Shown in pieces: positions 1 through 10,235 of a stretch of DNA of 64,000 nucleotides; position 1 is the stretch's first letter; every line of letters starts with the position of its first letter. The notes beneath the pieces were generated by a model. That model saw nothing but the letters and a program-made list of their open reading frames with translations, made no database searches and was not told where the DNA came from. This DNA comes from Prosthecobacter sp. (lineage in GTDB: Bacteria > Verrucomicrobiota > Verrucomicrobiia > Verrucomicrobiales > Verrucomicrobiaceae). The DNA lies in assembly GCF_014879935.1 (NCBI RefSeq), contig NZ_JACSRD010000284.1:1-64000 (forward strand). Reading direction: 5' to 3'. The translations under genes and the position numbers were made by a program.

Positions 1-63
1 ACTGCTCGCTTTCGCCGCTGTCATCGATTGGATGCAGCCGCTCAAGAGGTTTTAAAACACTGC

Positions 64-386
64 CTAGCAAAAAGATGGCGAAACGCCAAGCTGGAAGGCC
101 GGTGGCCAGCCTCGTGGATAATTCGCCCCCTGCGTCTTCAGCCATTTGGAAGATGACTTTTCACGTCTTCCACCGCCTGGGCCAGGGTGACGGTGCGCCC
201 CAGGTTGAAAAGGCTGTGCACGTGGTCCGCCACTGACTGGGTGAGCACCGCCGGCGAGTTCCGATTCGCCAGAACGGTCGCCATGCAGGCGTGCAGATCA
301 GGACGCGCCTCCGCCGTGAGATACGGAAATCGTTCCTTCGTGGAGAAGATCAGATGGATGTGGAGGTTGGCGAGGGATTGGGGCAT
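64..386 (-). pseudogene. Y1 (IS200/REP-associated) transposase remnant, frameshifted
   Basis: The first 82 codons read as the N-terminus of a Y1/HUH transposase: start MPQSLANLHIHLIFSTKER, then the HUH motif in DHVHSLF, then QAVEDVK. The frame then runs into a stop at 138-140. Adding one A to the T-run at 158-161 (A on the coding strand) restores KKSSSKWLKTQG, the family's usual continuation, up to a stop at 64-66. The tail after that matches the expected GYGAFSVS region only loosely, and the catalytic tyrosine segment is not recognisable. So this is a decayed element with at least one frameshift. REP-associated members of the family mobilise short palindromes, and such palindromes are common in this window. 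Confidence 0.8.
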
Positions 387-452
387 GGCTTCGGGAGCTT
401 CAGGAGTTAGGCCGCCCTTTCAAGGCTCCGAGCTTTTTCACGCTGTTCAAGG

Positions 453-617
453 TCAACCCGCAGCAAGCTTCTTGAGCACCGGCAGGCTGAACGCCCATAC
501 GATGCCGTTATCTCCCGACACCTCAACGCACGGGCCTCCCACATCCAGCGCTGTCCTCGTCAACCCCAGATGTGCGCCCCCTGCATCTTTCAGCAGGCGA
601 CCAGCCACGACAACGAG
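453..617 (-). pseudogene. short gene remnant, C-terminal fragment
   Basis: A 54-codon frame on the minus strand has protein-like composition: RLLKDAGGAHLGLTRTALD, then VGGPCVEVSGDNGIVWAF, ending LKKLAAG and a stop at 453-455. It is closed upstream by a stop at 618-620 and has no good start or ribosome binding site, only GTG codons. I read it as the surviving 3' end of a gene damaged together with the neighbouring transposase. The family is not recognised. It could also be a chance frame; the hydrophobic/Gly pattern is the only support. Confidence 0.35.
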
Positions 618-1076
618 TCAGAGGCGCGACTTGCGTGCGCTATGTCACGCGCTTCCTGGCCTCGAATCACGCAGAGCGCAAGCAGCCGGGTTTACAGCTT
701 GGTAGTCGCATAGAACAATCCACAGCGGGCATTGAGCCAATGCCAACCGAACAAAAAATAAAAGCACCGTAACAAGCTCCTTGGAGCAGAGGCCCAGTGA
801 GCATGCGTCCTTACCCTCCGAACGTGTCAGCACAAGGTCCTTCCACCATCCCGTGCTCGTTCCCAGCAACCGCTCAGGGAGGCTTGAAGGATTTTTCACC
901 AACCTCCGGCACACGAACTGGGTTAGGCACGCGACTTGTCCGGCTAGGTCGCGTGTTCCATGATCTCCAGTCGCGCAGAGCGCAAGCTGTGAGGAAAGCA
1001 TCAAATTCCCTCGGATTCGCCAAGGAGCGCTGAAAAGCTTGCCATTCCCGATGGGCTGCGAAAGACTCGCGCCCGC
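618..1076. other. non-coding stretch with imperfect direct repeat
   Basis: No convincing gene on either strand. Open frames here have atypical composition and antisense-like codon use. The stretch holds two imperfect copies of a roughly 55-bp block, 624-683 and 931-987, each opening with gcgacttg and closing with cgcagagcgcaagc. The end of the block (cagagcgcaagc) occurs again at 45287-45298 in another repeat-rich gap. It also serves as the upstream region of the transporter gene at 1077; I see no clear promoter or Shine-Dalgarno sequence. Confidence 0.5.
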
Positions 1077-2357
1077 ATGAGCCAGCCAGCCTCTCCCGAA
1101 ATCAAGCACCTGCGCGATCTCTCGCCGCACCAATGGAAATCCGGCATCGCCGCGTGGCTGGGCTGGTTGTTCGACGGGCTGGACATGCACCTCTACACGC
1201 TGGTGTGGACGGTGTTCGTGGCGCAGCTCATGGATCTGCCGCAAGACGCTCCTGACGTGGGTGTGAAGGGCTCGATCATTCAGGCGGCCTTCCTGGTCGG
1301 CTGGGCGGTGGGTGGCGGCTTTTTCGGCCGCATTGGCGATCTCCTGGGCCGCAGCAAGGCGCTGATGCTCACCATCCTCACCTACGCGCTCTTCACCGGC
1401 CTGTCCTTCTTCGCCACGGAGTGGTGGCACCTGATGCTGTGCCGTTTCCTATCCGCCCTCGGCATTGGCGGCGAGTGGGCCGTGGGGGCGTCGCTGCTGT
1501 CTGAAACGTGGCCGAAAAAGTGGCGTCCGTGGATCGCGGCGGTGCTGCAAAGCGCCGTGAACTTCGGCGTACTGCTCGCGGTGCTAGCGCACTGGATTCT
1601 GTCCGGCCAGGAGCCGCGATATCTCTTCCTCGTCGGCATTCTACCCGCATTGATCACGGTATGGATCCGCAAGGCGGTGCCGGAAACCGACACCTGGGAG
1701 GAAGCGCGTGGCAAGCAGGCCGCGCCACGTGTCAGCGAGCTGTTCGGCCCGGCTGTGCGCAGCACGACCTGGCGTGTGCTGATCATCTGCGGCGTGTCTT
1801 TGACCGCGCACTGGGCCTTCCTCTTCTGGCAGGCGAAGGTGGTGAGACAACTGCCTGAGGTGATGGCGATGACGAAACAGGGCCAGGCCGAGGCCTCCGG
1901 CGCGGCGCTGATGTGGATCATGTTCGGCTCCATCATCGGGAACTTCATCGCCGGCGGTCTGGCGAAGCTCATGGGCTATCGCAATACCATCTTCTGGATG
2001 CTGCTGGCTTACTTCGCCATCATGTTCGCCACCTTCTACTGGACGTGGAGCTGGAATGCCACGCTGTGGCTGTTCGCTCTCATCGGTGCCTGCCAGGGTG
2101 TGTTCGGCCTGTTCACCATGTGCCTGCCGCCGCTGTTTCCCACGCTGCTGCGCACCACCGGCGCTGGATTCTGCTACAATTTCGGCCGCATCATCGCCGC
2201 CGCCGGCACGGTGTTCTTCGGCGTCTATCAGACCATCCCGGACGTGCGTGAAGCGATGCTCGCAGCCAGCTGCCTGTTTGTTCCGGCCGCCTTCATCTCC
2301 CTCATGCTGCCCTCCGAGCCGGAGCAGGCGGATGGTGAGGCCAGTCCGGTGGATTGA
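1077..2357 (+). CDS. MFS transporter, sialic-acid/metabolite symporter type
   Basis: A 426-residue inner-membrane protein with the spacing of 12 helices. MFS motif A is visible after helix 2 as GRIGDLLGRSKA, and the segment GIGGEWAVGASLLSETWP is typical of the NanT/aromatic-acid/sugar-acid branch. The N-terminus is cytoplasmic and begins HQWKSGIAAWLGWLFDG, also usual for that branch. It probably exchanges a small organic anion or sugar acid with protons; the substrate cannot be read from sequence. It stands alone: damaged DNA lies upstream and a convergent gene 31 bp downstream. No strong ribosome binding site precedes the ATG. Confidence 0.9.
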   Translation: MSQPASPEIKHLRDLSPHQWKSGIAAWLGWLFDGLDMHLYTLVWTVFVAQLMDLPQDAPDVGVKGSIIQAAFLVGWAVGGGFFGRIGDLLGRSKALMLTILTYALFTGLSFFATEWWHLMLCRFLSALGIGGEWAVGASLLSETWPKKWRPWIAAVLQSAVNFGVLLAVLAHWILSGQEPRYLFLVGILPALITVWIRKAVPETDTWEEARGKQAAPRVSELFGPAVRSTTWRVLIICGVSLTAHWAFLFWQAKVVRQLPEVMAMTKQGQAEASGAALMWIMFGSIIGNFIAGGLAKLMGYRNTIFWMLLAYFAIMFATFYWTWSWNATLWLFALIGACQGVFGLFTMCLPPLFPTLLRTTGAGFCYNFGRIIAAAGTVFFGVYQTIPDVREAMLAASCLFVPAAFISLMLPSEPEQADGEASPVD

Positions 2358-2377
2358 GCCGAGAAACGCGGTCGCCT

Positions 2378-2397
2378 GGGGGCGCTGATCAGCCCCC
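2378..2397. terminator. hairpin between convergent genes
   Basis: A 6-bp GC stem (gggggc / gccccc) with an 8-base loop lies between the stop of the MFS gene and the stop of the convergent FHA-cyclase gene, overlapping the last codons of the latter. It has no T-tract on either side, so use as a bidirectional terminator is only possible. Confidence 0.3.
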
Positions 2398-3258
2398 GGT
2401 TGCGTAGAACTTGTGGCTGCCGGAAAAGCCCTCCACGCCGCACTCACCGACGAAGTGAACTTCGTTCTCGGCCTTCATGCGGGTCACCGCCGCTTCGCTG
2501 AAGAGGACGTTTTGTTTGAGCGTGGCGGCCACTTTCTCGATGCGGAAGACGAAATTCACCTCCGGACCGTGCAGGTTCAGCTCGTTCATCGTCGGGACCG
2601 TGCCCAACGCGGCCGCGCCGAAATGCAGCACCAGCCGGAACGGCGGATTCGTCTTCAACTGCGCCTCGTACAGCCTCGCCACGGCCTGGCGCACCTGGAT
2701 GGCGCTGTCCGGCGTGTGCTCCCAGTAGCAGAAGAAACCGTCACCCAGATATTTCGACATGTGGCCGCCGCAGTCGTCGATGATCTGCCGGCAGTTTTTG
2801 AACCAACTGCCCGTCATGCGCGGAAACTCCGCCGTCGGCAGCGTCTGCGCCAGTTTCGTGGACCCGATGATGTCGGCCACCATCAGCCAGCACTGCGCCT
2901 GATGAATCTGGATCATCGTCGAGGCCATGGCCTGCCGGCCCGCTGGGTGCATGGCGCTGAGGATTTCCGTGGCGAATTCGAGCTCATGCATCGCGATGCG
3001 GATCATGTCGCCATTGTGAAGGCGCACGGACTGCGAGATGCGGCGGCCGTTCACATAGGTGCCGTTCGCGCTGCCGAGATCCACCAGCCAGAACTCACGC
3101 TCTCCCTGGGCCTGGATGATGGCGTGTCGGCGGGAGACCTCGTGCCCGGCCAGGGGCAGGTTGTTGTCCGGTGAGCGTCCGATGCTGCACGTCCCGTTCA
3201 GGTCATGACGCTCCCCGTTGGGAAGGCGCAGCCAGGACTGGAGGAGGGCGTTGCTCAT
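2389..3258 (-). CDS. FHA domain fused to class III adenylate/guanylate cyclase
   Basis: A 289-residue soluble protein starting at MSNALLQSW; a longer frame exists upstream but would overlap the divergent gene. Residues 20-95 form an FHA phosphothreonine-binding domain with GR at 27-28, SxxH at 42-45 and NG at 65-66. Residues 120-285 form a class III nucleotide cyclase. Both metal aspartates are present (D129 in VADIIGST, D173 in KYLGDGFF), as are K169 and the N235/R239 pair of the transition-state motif, so the enzyme looks active. The likely product is cAMP. The FHA domain suggests control by a phosphorylated partner, possibly a Hanks-type kinase such as the one at 8541-10145 (inference). 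Related proteins use FHA-cyclase or CHASE-cyclase orders. Confidence 0.92.
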   Translation of the reverse strand: MSNALLQSWLRLPNGERHDLNGTCSIGRSPDNNLPLAGHEVSRRHAIIQAQGEREFWLVDLGSANGTYVNGRRISQSVRLHNGDMIRIAMHELEFATEILSAMHPAGRQAMASTMIQIHQAQCWLMVADIIGSTKLAQTLPTAEFPRMTGSWFKNCRQIIDDCGGHMSKYLGDGFFCYWEHTPDSAIQVRQAVARLYEAQLKTNPPFRLVLHFGAAALGTVPTMNELNLHGPEVNFVFRIEKVAATLKQNVLFSEAAVTRMKAENEVHFVGECGVEGFSGSHKFYATGG

Positions 3259-3368
3259 GTGCGTTCGGTCAGGAGGGGCAGTTTGGAGAGAGATGCACTC
3301 TGCGCCAACAGACGTTGTGAAGAAATCGCGTCTTGCCAGGTCCTCCCACGCTTTGGCAGCATGGGCAC

Positions 3369-3653
3369 ATGCCAGCACCAGATCCGCCGTCTTTTCACAC
3401 CCTCTTCAATCAAGCGGAGGCAGGCCTGTGGTTCGTCATCGCAGCAGTTCTGGCCATGCGCCCTCCCATGCCGGCGCCGTGGCGCTGGCTGCTGCCGCTG
3501 GCGTTTGCCGTGTTCGGCGTTTCCGACCTCATCGAGTCCCGGACGGGTGCCTGGTGGGAGCCATGGTGGCTGTTTGTGATGAAAGCCGCCTGCGCGCTGG
3601 TGTTTCTGCTGGCATGGCAATCGCATCGACGGCAGAAGAGGCCGCATGGCTGA
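3369..3653 (+). CDS. small membrane protein, unknown function
   Basis: A 94-residue protein with about three hydrophobic segments: LWFVIAAVLAM, WLLPLAFAVFGVSDLI and WLFVMKAACALVFLLAW. An in-frame ATG at 3333 would add 12 residues; I chose 3369 because it reduces crowding with the divergent gene. It ends in a basic tail (QSHRRQKRPHG). The gene overlaps the NUDIX gene by 8 bases, which suggests coupled translation. I do not recognise the family. Confidence 0.7.
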   Translation: MPAPDPPSFHTLFNQAEAGLWFVIAAVLAMRPPMPAPWRWLLPLAFAVFGVSDLIESRTGAWWEPWWLFVMKAACALVFLLAWQSHRRQKRPHG

Positions 3654-4188
3654 GTCCCCCTACAAATTCTGCACGAATTGCGGCTCCAACGAATGGATCA
3701 ACCGGAGCGACCGCGAGTTTGTGTGCGCTTCCTGCGGCCACCGCCATTTCATCACGCCGATTCCGGCTGCCTGCGCTCTCGTTCTCGACTCCCAGGACCG
3801 CCTGCTCGTCATCCGCCGGGCTCATCAGCCAGGCTACGGCCAACTCGGCCTGCCCGGCGGCGTGATCGAACCTGATGAGACGGGCGAAATGGCCGCCTCA
3901 CGTGAAACCCTCGAAGAAACCGGCCTCGACGTGCCGGCAGACTCCTTCACAGCCCTCGGCACCCTGACAAATCGATACCCTTTCCAAGGCTTCCCCTGGC
4001 CCACGATCGATCTGTTCTACCTGGCCCGCGTTCACGACTTCGGCAGCCTCAACCCCGATCCTGGCGAAGTGATGGAAACCTTGATCTGCCCGCTCGCTGA
4101 AGTCCCGCTGGACGATTTCGCCTTCGAATCGAACGCCGAGGCCGTCAGACGGCTGCAGGCGCGTCAAACCAGCGCCCGTGTTCTTTGA
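3646..4188 (+). CDS. NUDIX hydrolase with N-terminal zinc ribbon
   Basis: A 180-residue protein. Residues 9-30 carry two CxxC pairs (C9/C12, C27/C30), a zinc ribbon as in NudC-like and zinc-ribbon NUDIX proteins. The NUDIX box spans G72 to L94: G72, E78, then RETLEETGL at 86-94, with all catalytic glutamates present. It should hydrolyse a nucleoside diphosphate linked to another group. The start overlaps the previous gene by 8 bases and is preceded by a purine-rich agaagagg. The last codons (ending RQTSARVL) lie inside a 35-bp repeat of the ispG 3' end in antisense, so the natural C-terminus may have been altered. Confidence 0.92.
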   Translation: MAESPYKFCTNCGSNEWINRSDREFVCASCGHRHFITPIPAACALVLDSQDRLLVIRRAHQPGYGQLGLPGGVIEPDETGEMAASRETLEETGLDVPADSFTALGTLTNRYPFQGFPWPTIDLFYLARVHDFGSLNPDPGEVMETLICPLAEVPLDDFAFESNAEAVRRLQARQTSARVL

Positions 4189-4192
4189 TGAG
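4158..4192 (+). repeat. 35-bp direct repeat, copy 1
   Basis: Starts ggcgcgtcaaaccag and ends ttctttgatgag. It matches 4836-4870 at 34 of 35 positions; the one difference is c at 4175 against g at 4853. This copy forms the 3' end of the NUDIX gene. The copies are 678 bp apart and bracket the lipoprotein gene. Confidence 0.9.
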
Positions 4193-4262
4193 AACTATCG
4201 TTTGCCCTTACTCGTCCGGACTGTTGCAGCACTGAGGCAACTATCGTCGGAGTCGCCGTGGA

Positions 4263-4784
4263 TTATGGCCTATCTCGCTCAATCCTGCGGCGATCAAACT
4301 CCAAGTTCATTCGCTTTCTGACGGCACGAGACCAGACAGGACGGTGTGACGTCGGAGGGCCGGCGTGGAAATGAACGGTCAAGTCTCCACACGTGAAGCA
4401 CATCAGATAGTCGGTGGTGAGCCCATCTCGAACCAGGCGCACACCATGTCGTGGCATGAAGTCACACATCTTCTGAGGTCGATCCACAAACGAGGTGCTC
4501 AATAACGAGGCCCAACTCGAAACCTCGTCAGGGTCGGAGACTCGGAAAGATCCCAGGACAGGGAAGTCGTGAAAGGTGGGCAAGCCAAGAAGATGAGCCG
4601 ATCGGGACGGATAGTTCATGGCTACGTTTCGTGTCTCAACAGGCACCAGGGAATAGATCGTGATCTCGTCTGCGCCTTTGAACTCCCGGGCAGCGGGCGA
4701 GCTGCTCCCAACGATGACCTCCGGAAAAACAGCGGCACAGCCGATGAGCAGGCAGGCGGCGAGCGATGAGGCCAGTGTGCGCAT
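4263..4784 (-). CDS. putative lipoprotein, unknown function
   Basis: A 173-residue protein. Starting at MRTLASSL gives a lipoprotein signal with lipobox LLIGC, so it is probably anchored in the outer membrane or facing the periplasm. A longer frame to 4826 would spoil the signal. The middle contains CDFMPRHGVRLV and a CFTC pair followed by GDLTVHFH; the two cysteines could be a disulfide or metal site. The C-terminus is rich in arginine. The family is not recognised. The gene lies between two copies of a 35-bp direct repeat, so it may be a late arrival between the NUDIX gene and ispG. Confidence 0.75.
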   Translation of the reverse strand: MRTLASSLAACLLIGCAAVFPEVIVGSSSPAAREFKGADEITIYSLVPVETRNVAMNYPSRSAHLLGLPTFHDFPVLGSFRVSDPDEVSSWASLLSTSFVDRPQKMCDFMPRHGVRLVRDGLTTDYLMCFTCGDLTVHFHAGPPTSHRPVWSRAVRKRMNLEFDRRRIERDRP

Positions 4785-4822
4785 GTGGGTTGGGCGGACG
4801 CTGGTTGGTTGACTCCCTGGGA

Positions 4823-6715
<1,893 letters not shown>

Positions 6716-6823
6716 GGCGGGCCGTTAGAATGCCAAACCCGGCCAGATTGGCAATCAAAGCCCGCTTTTTCGGCATGATTCACCCTCATGCCCGAAATCG
6801 GACACGCGGAGTGGAACCGAAGG

Positions 6824-8512
6824 TCACGAGCGTTTCGCCACCGAATGACGTGAGTTCGGCTTCCGAGCCAGCGCAGGGGCCAGAACGGCGGAGAAATGGG
6901 CGGCCACGGCATCCCAGCGGAACTGCTGCGACCTTACGAGTTTCAGTCCGTCGTCTGCGATGCGGTGGCGCAGGGCACGGTCGCTGTAGAGGGGCTGCAA
7001 GGCGGCCACGAAGGGCTCGTGATCGACCAGGGCGGCAGTGGTGTTGATCTCTGGGTTCATCAGAGAACGAGAACACGGCACTTTGACCGCCGCCGTGGCC
7101 CATTCGGCCAGCGCTGAGGAGTCCGGGACGATCTGCGGAATGCCGCAGGCCATGCCTTCCATGGTGGTGAGGCCCCAGCCTTCGCCGAGCGTGGTGGAAA
7201 CCTGCACGTCGAGGCTGTTGTAAATGAGATTGAGGTGATGCGTGCCCTGAAGCTCGCGGATGTCATCGCTGCCGGTGAGCAAGAGGCGGTCCGCAATGCC
7301 ATGGAAGGCGGCGACGCGGCGCAGGTTCCAGCCGGTGTCTTTTTGGGCACAGTGCAGCAGCAGGAATGCGTTGCTGACGCGGTTGCGCCCCACCCAGTCG
7401 GCAAAGATCTCAATCGTGAGGTCGAGGCGCTTGCGGGGCTGGTTGCGGTTCAAATTGCCGACGATGAAGGCGTTTTTCGGCACATTGAGATCCAAAGCAC
7501 GCCGTGCCTCATCGCGGTTCATCGGCTGGAACAGCCCGGTGTCGATGCCATGCGGAATGACGTGTTTCGCGCCTTTGAAACCGGCTTTCACCGCCTCACG
7601 ATGACCGTAATCCGTGTACCACACGGCGGCGTGCATGCGGTTCAGCGCCTGCATGTCGGCCGGATCGAGGTTTCCGCCATCGACCGGCATGTAGCCTATC
7701 ACGGGCACGCCTTTGGGCGCGATGCGTGCGAACTGCGCCACGTTCCACCAGTCGTTGTTGATGATGACGGCGGCAGGATCGAACTCGGCACAAAGGTGTG
7801 CGAAGCGGTTCATGCCCCACATGTCTCCGCCCTGCCAGGCAGGCATGACCTCATACGGCAACTTGTGCGCGGTGCCGTCGTAGTTGATGCCGGAGACGAC
7901 GACATCCCAGTCATGCCGCAAATGATCGAGTACCGCATGCGTGACGGTGGCGAAGCCGGTGGGAACCAGCGCGTCGCCGATCCATAGCAAGCGTGGCTTC
8001 CTGCTGATGCGCTGTGACGGGGCAGCCATGAAACGGTGTCTGGCGAGTCCCTGGATGCGGTTGGTCGCCAGGTTCAAGATGGGGCCGCCGGGACCGCTGG
8101 CCACCACGGGCAGCCCGAGCGCGGCCGACTTCAACATGACAGCGCCTTTCCTGACGGCGGCTGGCCGCTTTGCCGCCTTGATCGACTTCTTGGTGACCGC
8201 CGCCTTCCGGGCTGCGGGCGCGGTCTTCCTGGCAGGTTTGCGCAAGGCTTTGACGGGCTTTTTCGCGGCGGCCTTTTTCATCGGAGGTTTCTTGGCCCTC
8301 ACGATTCTGTTGATGGCCCTGCCCGGCGATTTCGCCCTTTTCGCCGGACGGGCCGCTTTCACGGATGTCTTTTTCGCCGCCACTTTTTTCTTCGCGCTGA
8401 CGGCCTTCGTTTTGGCCGCCTTCTTCGCGACGGATTTTTTGGCCTTCGCGGGCTTGTGACGGGAGTTCACCGGACGACTGGATGCTTGGCGCTTTGGATT
8501 CCGTGTTTTCAT
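6824..8512 (-). CDS. GT4-type glycosyltransferase with histone-H1-like basic N-terminus
   Basis: A 562-residue protein starting MKTRNPKRQASSRP; a longer frame would overlap the kinase gene. Residues 1-123 are almost only Lys, Ala, Arg, Pro, with repeats such as KKAAAKKPVKA and KKKVAAKKTS, like bacterial histone-H1/AlgP tails. Residues 172-545 form a GT-B glycosyltransferase: RLLWIGDALVPTGFATVTHA at the start, HVIPHGIDTGLF, GNLNRNQPRKRLDL, and the donor-site motif LGEGWGLTTMEGMACG. The enzyme probably adds a sugar to a cell-surface glycan. The tail might bind nucleic acid, acidic polymer or membrane. It follows a kinase and another GT4 in the same direction. Confidence 0.9.
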   Translation of the reverse strand: MKTRNPKRQASSRPVNSRHKPAKAKKSVAKKAAKTKAVSAKKKVAAKKTSVKAARPAKRAKSPGRAINRIVRAKKPPMKKAAAKKPVKALRKPARKTAPAARKAAVTKKSIKAAKRPAAVRKGAVMLKSAALGLPVVASGPGGPILNLATNRIQGLARHRFMAAPSQRISRKPRLLWIGDALVPTGFATVTHAVLDHLRHDWDVVVSGINYDGTAHKLPYEVMPAWQGGDMWGMNRFAHLCAEFDPAAVIINNDWWNVAQFARIAPKGVPVIGYMPVDGGNLDPADMQALNRMHAAVWYTDYGHREAVKAGFKGAKHVIPHGIDTGLFQPMNRDEARRALDLNVPKNAFIVGNLNRNQPRKRLDLTIEIFADWVGRNRVSNAFLLLHCAQKDTGWNLRRVAAFHGIADRLLLTGSDDIRELQGTHHLNLIYNSLDVQVSTTLGEGWGLTTMEGMACGIPQIVPDSSALAEWATAAVKVPCSRSLMNPEINTTAALVDHEPFVAALQPLYSDRALRHRIADDGLKLVRSQQFRWDAVAAHFSAVLAPALARKPNSRHSVAKRS

Positions 8513-8540
8513 GATGGTGTGGGTTGAAAGAAAGGCTCCG

Positions 8541-10145
8541 TCAGTCCTCGCGGATGTTGCAGTCTGGAAGGAGGAAGCGCAGTTCATCGACCACGGCGGG
8601 GTCCACCACCGTGCCTGGGCCGCCAATGCGCAGCAGCTTGAGCTGTTTGCAGGTGCCAAGCTGCGGGATGGCCTCGCGGGTGACGACGGGGCTTGCCGTC
8701 AGATCGATGTTGGTCAGCGAACTCATGGTCGAAAGGACGCTCAAAGCCTCCACGGGGACCTTCAACCCGCGCAGATTGAGATTGCCCACCGTCCCGACCT
8801 CTTTGAGCAAAGTCATGAGCTCGCGGAAGGCGGCCTCGTCTGTGATGGGCTGCCGGGCGGAGGCAAAGGACACGCGCCAGATGGTGAACCGCTCGGCCGG
8901 CAGGTGGTCCATGTCCCAGATGTCTGCGTTGCCGCCCATTTCGCGCTCGGCCTTGCTTTCCGTGACCACATTCAGGAAACCGCCATTCTCAAACACCCAG
9001 CGGGCGAGTTTCACCTGTTCCGCTGGCTCACCGGCCGGAAGGGGCGCTGGCGCACGCGGCGGGGAAGCATTCGCGGCACCGGAGGCGCGGGCATTGATCC
9101 ATCCAGACTGCCACGCAACCACCAGCACCACGGCCAGCACAGCCACGACGCCAGCCAGCAACATGCCGCGGCGGCGACCCACATTCACCGCACCGGTGAC
9201 GCAGATCGTGTCAGCATCGGTCGGAATGCGCTCCAAAGGCGTCCCTGGAGGAACGTCATCCGCCTTCCGCGGGCGGCGGAAGTTCTTCCAATCATCGCTG
9301 TTCTTCAGCAGCTTCTCCAGCACCTGCGTCATGTCGCTGACATGCTGGTAGCGCTTCTCCGGGTCATTCTGCATGGCGGTGCTGACGACCACATCGATGC
9401 GTTTGTCGGCCCCGGAGCGGATGGATGGCGGCTCCCACACGCCTTTGGGCACATGGCCGGTGAAAAGCTCGTAAATCATCACGCCCAGCGAGTAGATGTC
9501 GGCGCGATGGTCGATCTTTCCGTTCTGGTCGAGCGCCTCGGGCGCGATGTAGTCGGGAGTGCCCAGGGTGGTGCCGGTGGCGGTGTAATCGACCGACTGC
9601 GGGCCGACGACCTTGGCGAGGCCGAAGTCGGCCACCTTCACATTCCCGCGGTCGTCGATGAGAATGTTGGCCGGTTTGATGTCGCGGTGCACAATGCCGC
9701 GCTCGTGGGCGAACTGCAGTGCCTCGCAGACTTGCTTGATGATTTTGAGGAGCTGCCGCGCGTCCGGCGACTGCCGCTTGAGCAGCTGCTGGAGGTCCAT
9801 GCCTGAGACGAACTCCATGGCATAGTACATCTGGCCGTCAGCCGTTTCGCCAAAGTCATGCACGGCGACGATGTTGGGATGATTCAGGGCGGCGAGGGCG
9901 TGAGCCTCCCGCTTGAAGCGCTCGGCGAAGCTCTCCTTGTTGCGGTTCACGTGCGGCAGCAGCTTCACGGCGACCACGCGGTTCAGGCTCTTCTGCACCG
10001 CCTTGTAAACGGCACCCATGCCGCCGCGGTCGATGAACTCGACGAATTTGAACCCTGGGATCAATGCGTCCAGCTCCTCCATTGAAGGAGGCATGAACGG
10101 CTCAAAGTGCACGGCGTCGCCGTCATTGTTTTGGACCGGTTGCAT
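8541..10145 (-). CDS. Hanks-type Ser/Thr protein kinase with one TM segment
   Basis: A 534-residue protein starting [10 protein letters not shown]. The kinase domain spans about 31-290: glycine loop RGGMGAVYK at 40-48, ATP lysine K61, HRDIKPAN at 153-160, DFG at 173-175, GTPDYIAPE at 195-203. All catalytic residues are present. A single membrane helix follows at about 327-346, then an extracytoplasmic part with a Pro/Ala linker and a leucine-rich-repeat-like segment (LNLRGLKV ... [10 protein letters not shown] ... [10 protein letters not shown]) near 450-525. The outer domain probably senses a ligand or protein and controls the kinase. It lies 28 bp upstream of the basic-tail glycosyltransferase and could regulate it, or the FHA-cyclase nearby. 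Confidence 0.95.
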   Translation of the reverse strand: MQPVQNNDGDAVHFEPFMPPSMEELDALIPGFKFVEFIDRGGMGAVYKAVQKSLNRVVAVKLLPHVNRNKESFAERFKREAHALAALNHPNIVAVHDFGETADGQMYYAMEFVSGMDLQQLLKRQSPDARQLLKIIKQVCEALQFAHERGIVHRDIKPANILIDDRGNVKVADFGLAKVVGPQSVDYTATGTTLGTPDYIAPEALDQNGKIDHRADIYSLGVMIYELFTGHVPKGVWEPPSIRSGADKRIDVVVSTAMQNDPEKRYQHVSDMTQVLEKLLKNSDDWKNFRRPRKADDVPPGTPLERIPTDADTICVTGAVNVGRRRGMLLAGVVAVLAVVLVVAWQSGWINARASGAANASPPRAPAPLPAGEPAEQVKLARWVFENGGFLNVVTESKAEREMGGNADIWDMDHLPAERFTIWRVSFASARQPITDEAAFRELMTLLKEVGTVGNLNLRGLKVPVEALSVLSTMSSLTNIDLTASPVVTREAIPQLGTCKQLKLLRIGGPGTVVDPAVVDELRFLLPDCNIRED

Positions 10146-10235
10146 GGGGCGATTTAAGAGCGCCCAGCTGTGATTGGCAAGCAACCTCGGGCCTCAGGCG
10201 CAAAAAAACCTCTACAACAGCCTCTGAAAGAGCAA

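Noticed and set aside
645-1430. 261-codon minus-strand frame crossing 645-1430
   Set aside because: Overlaps the MFS transporter in antisense and has composition unlike a protein family; no ribosome binding site.
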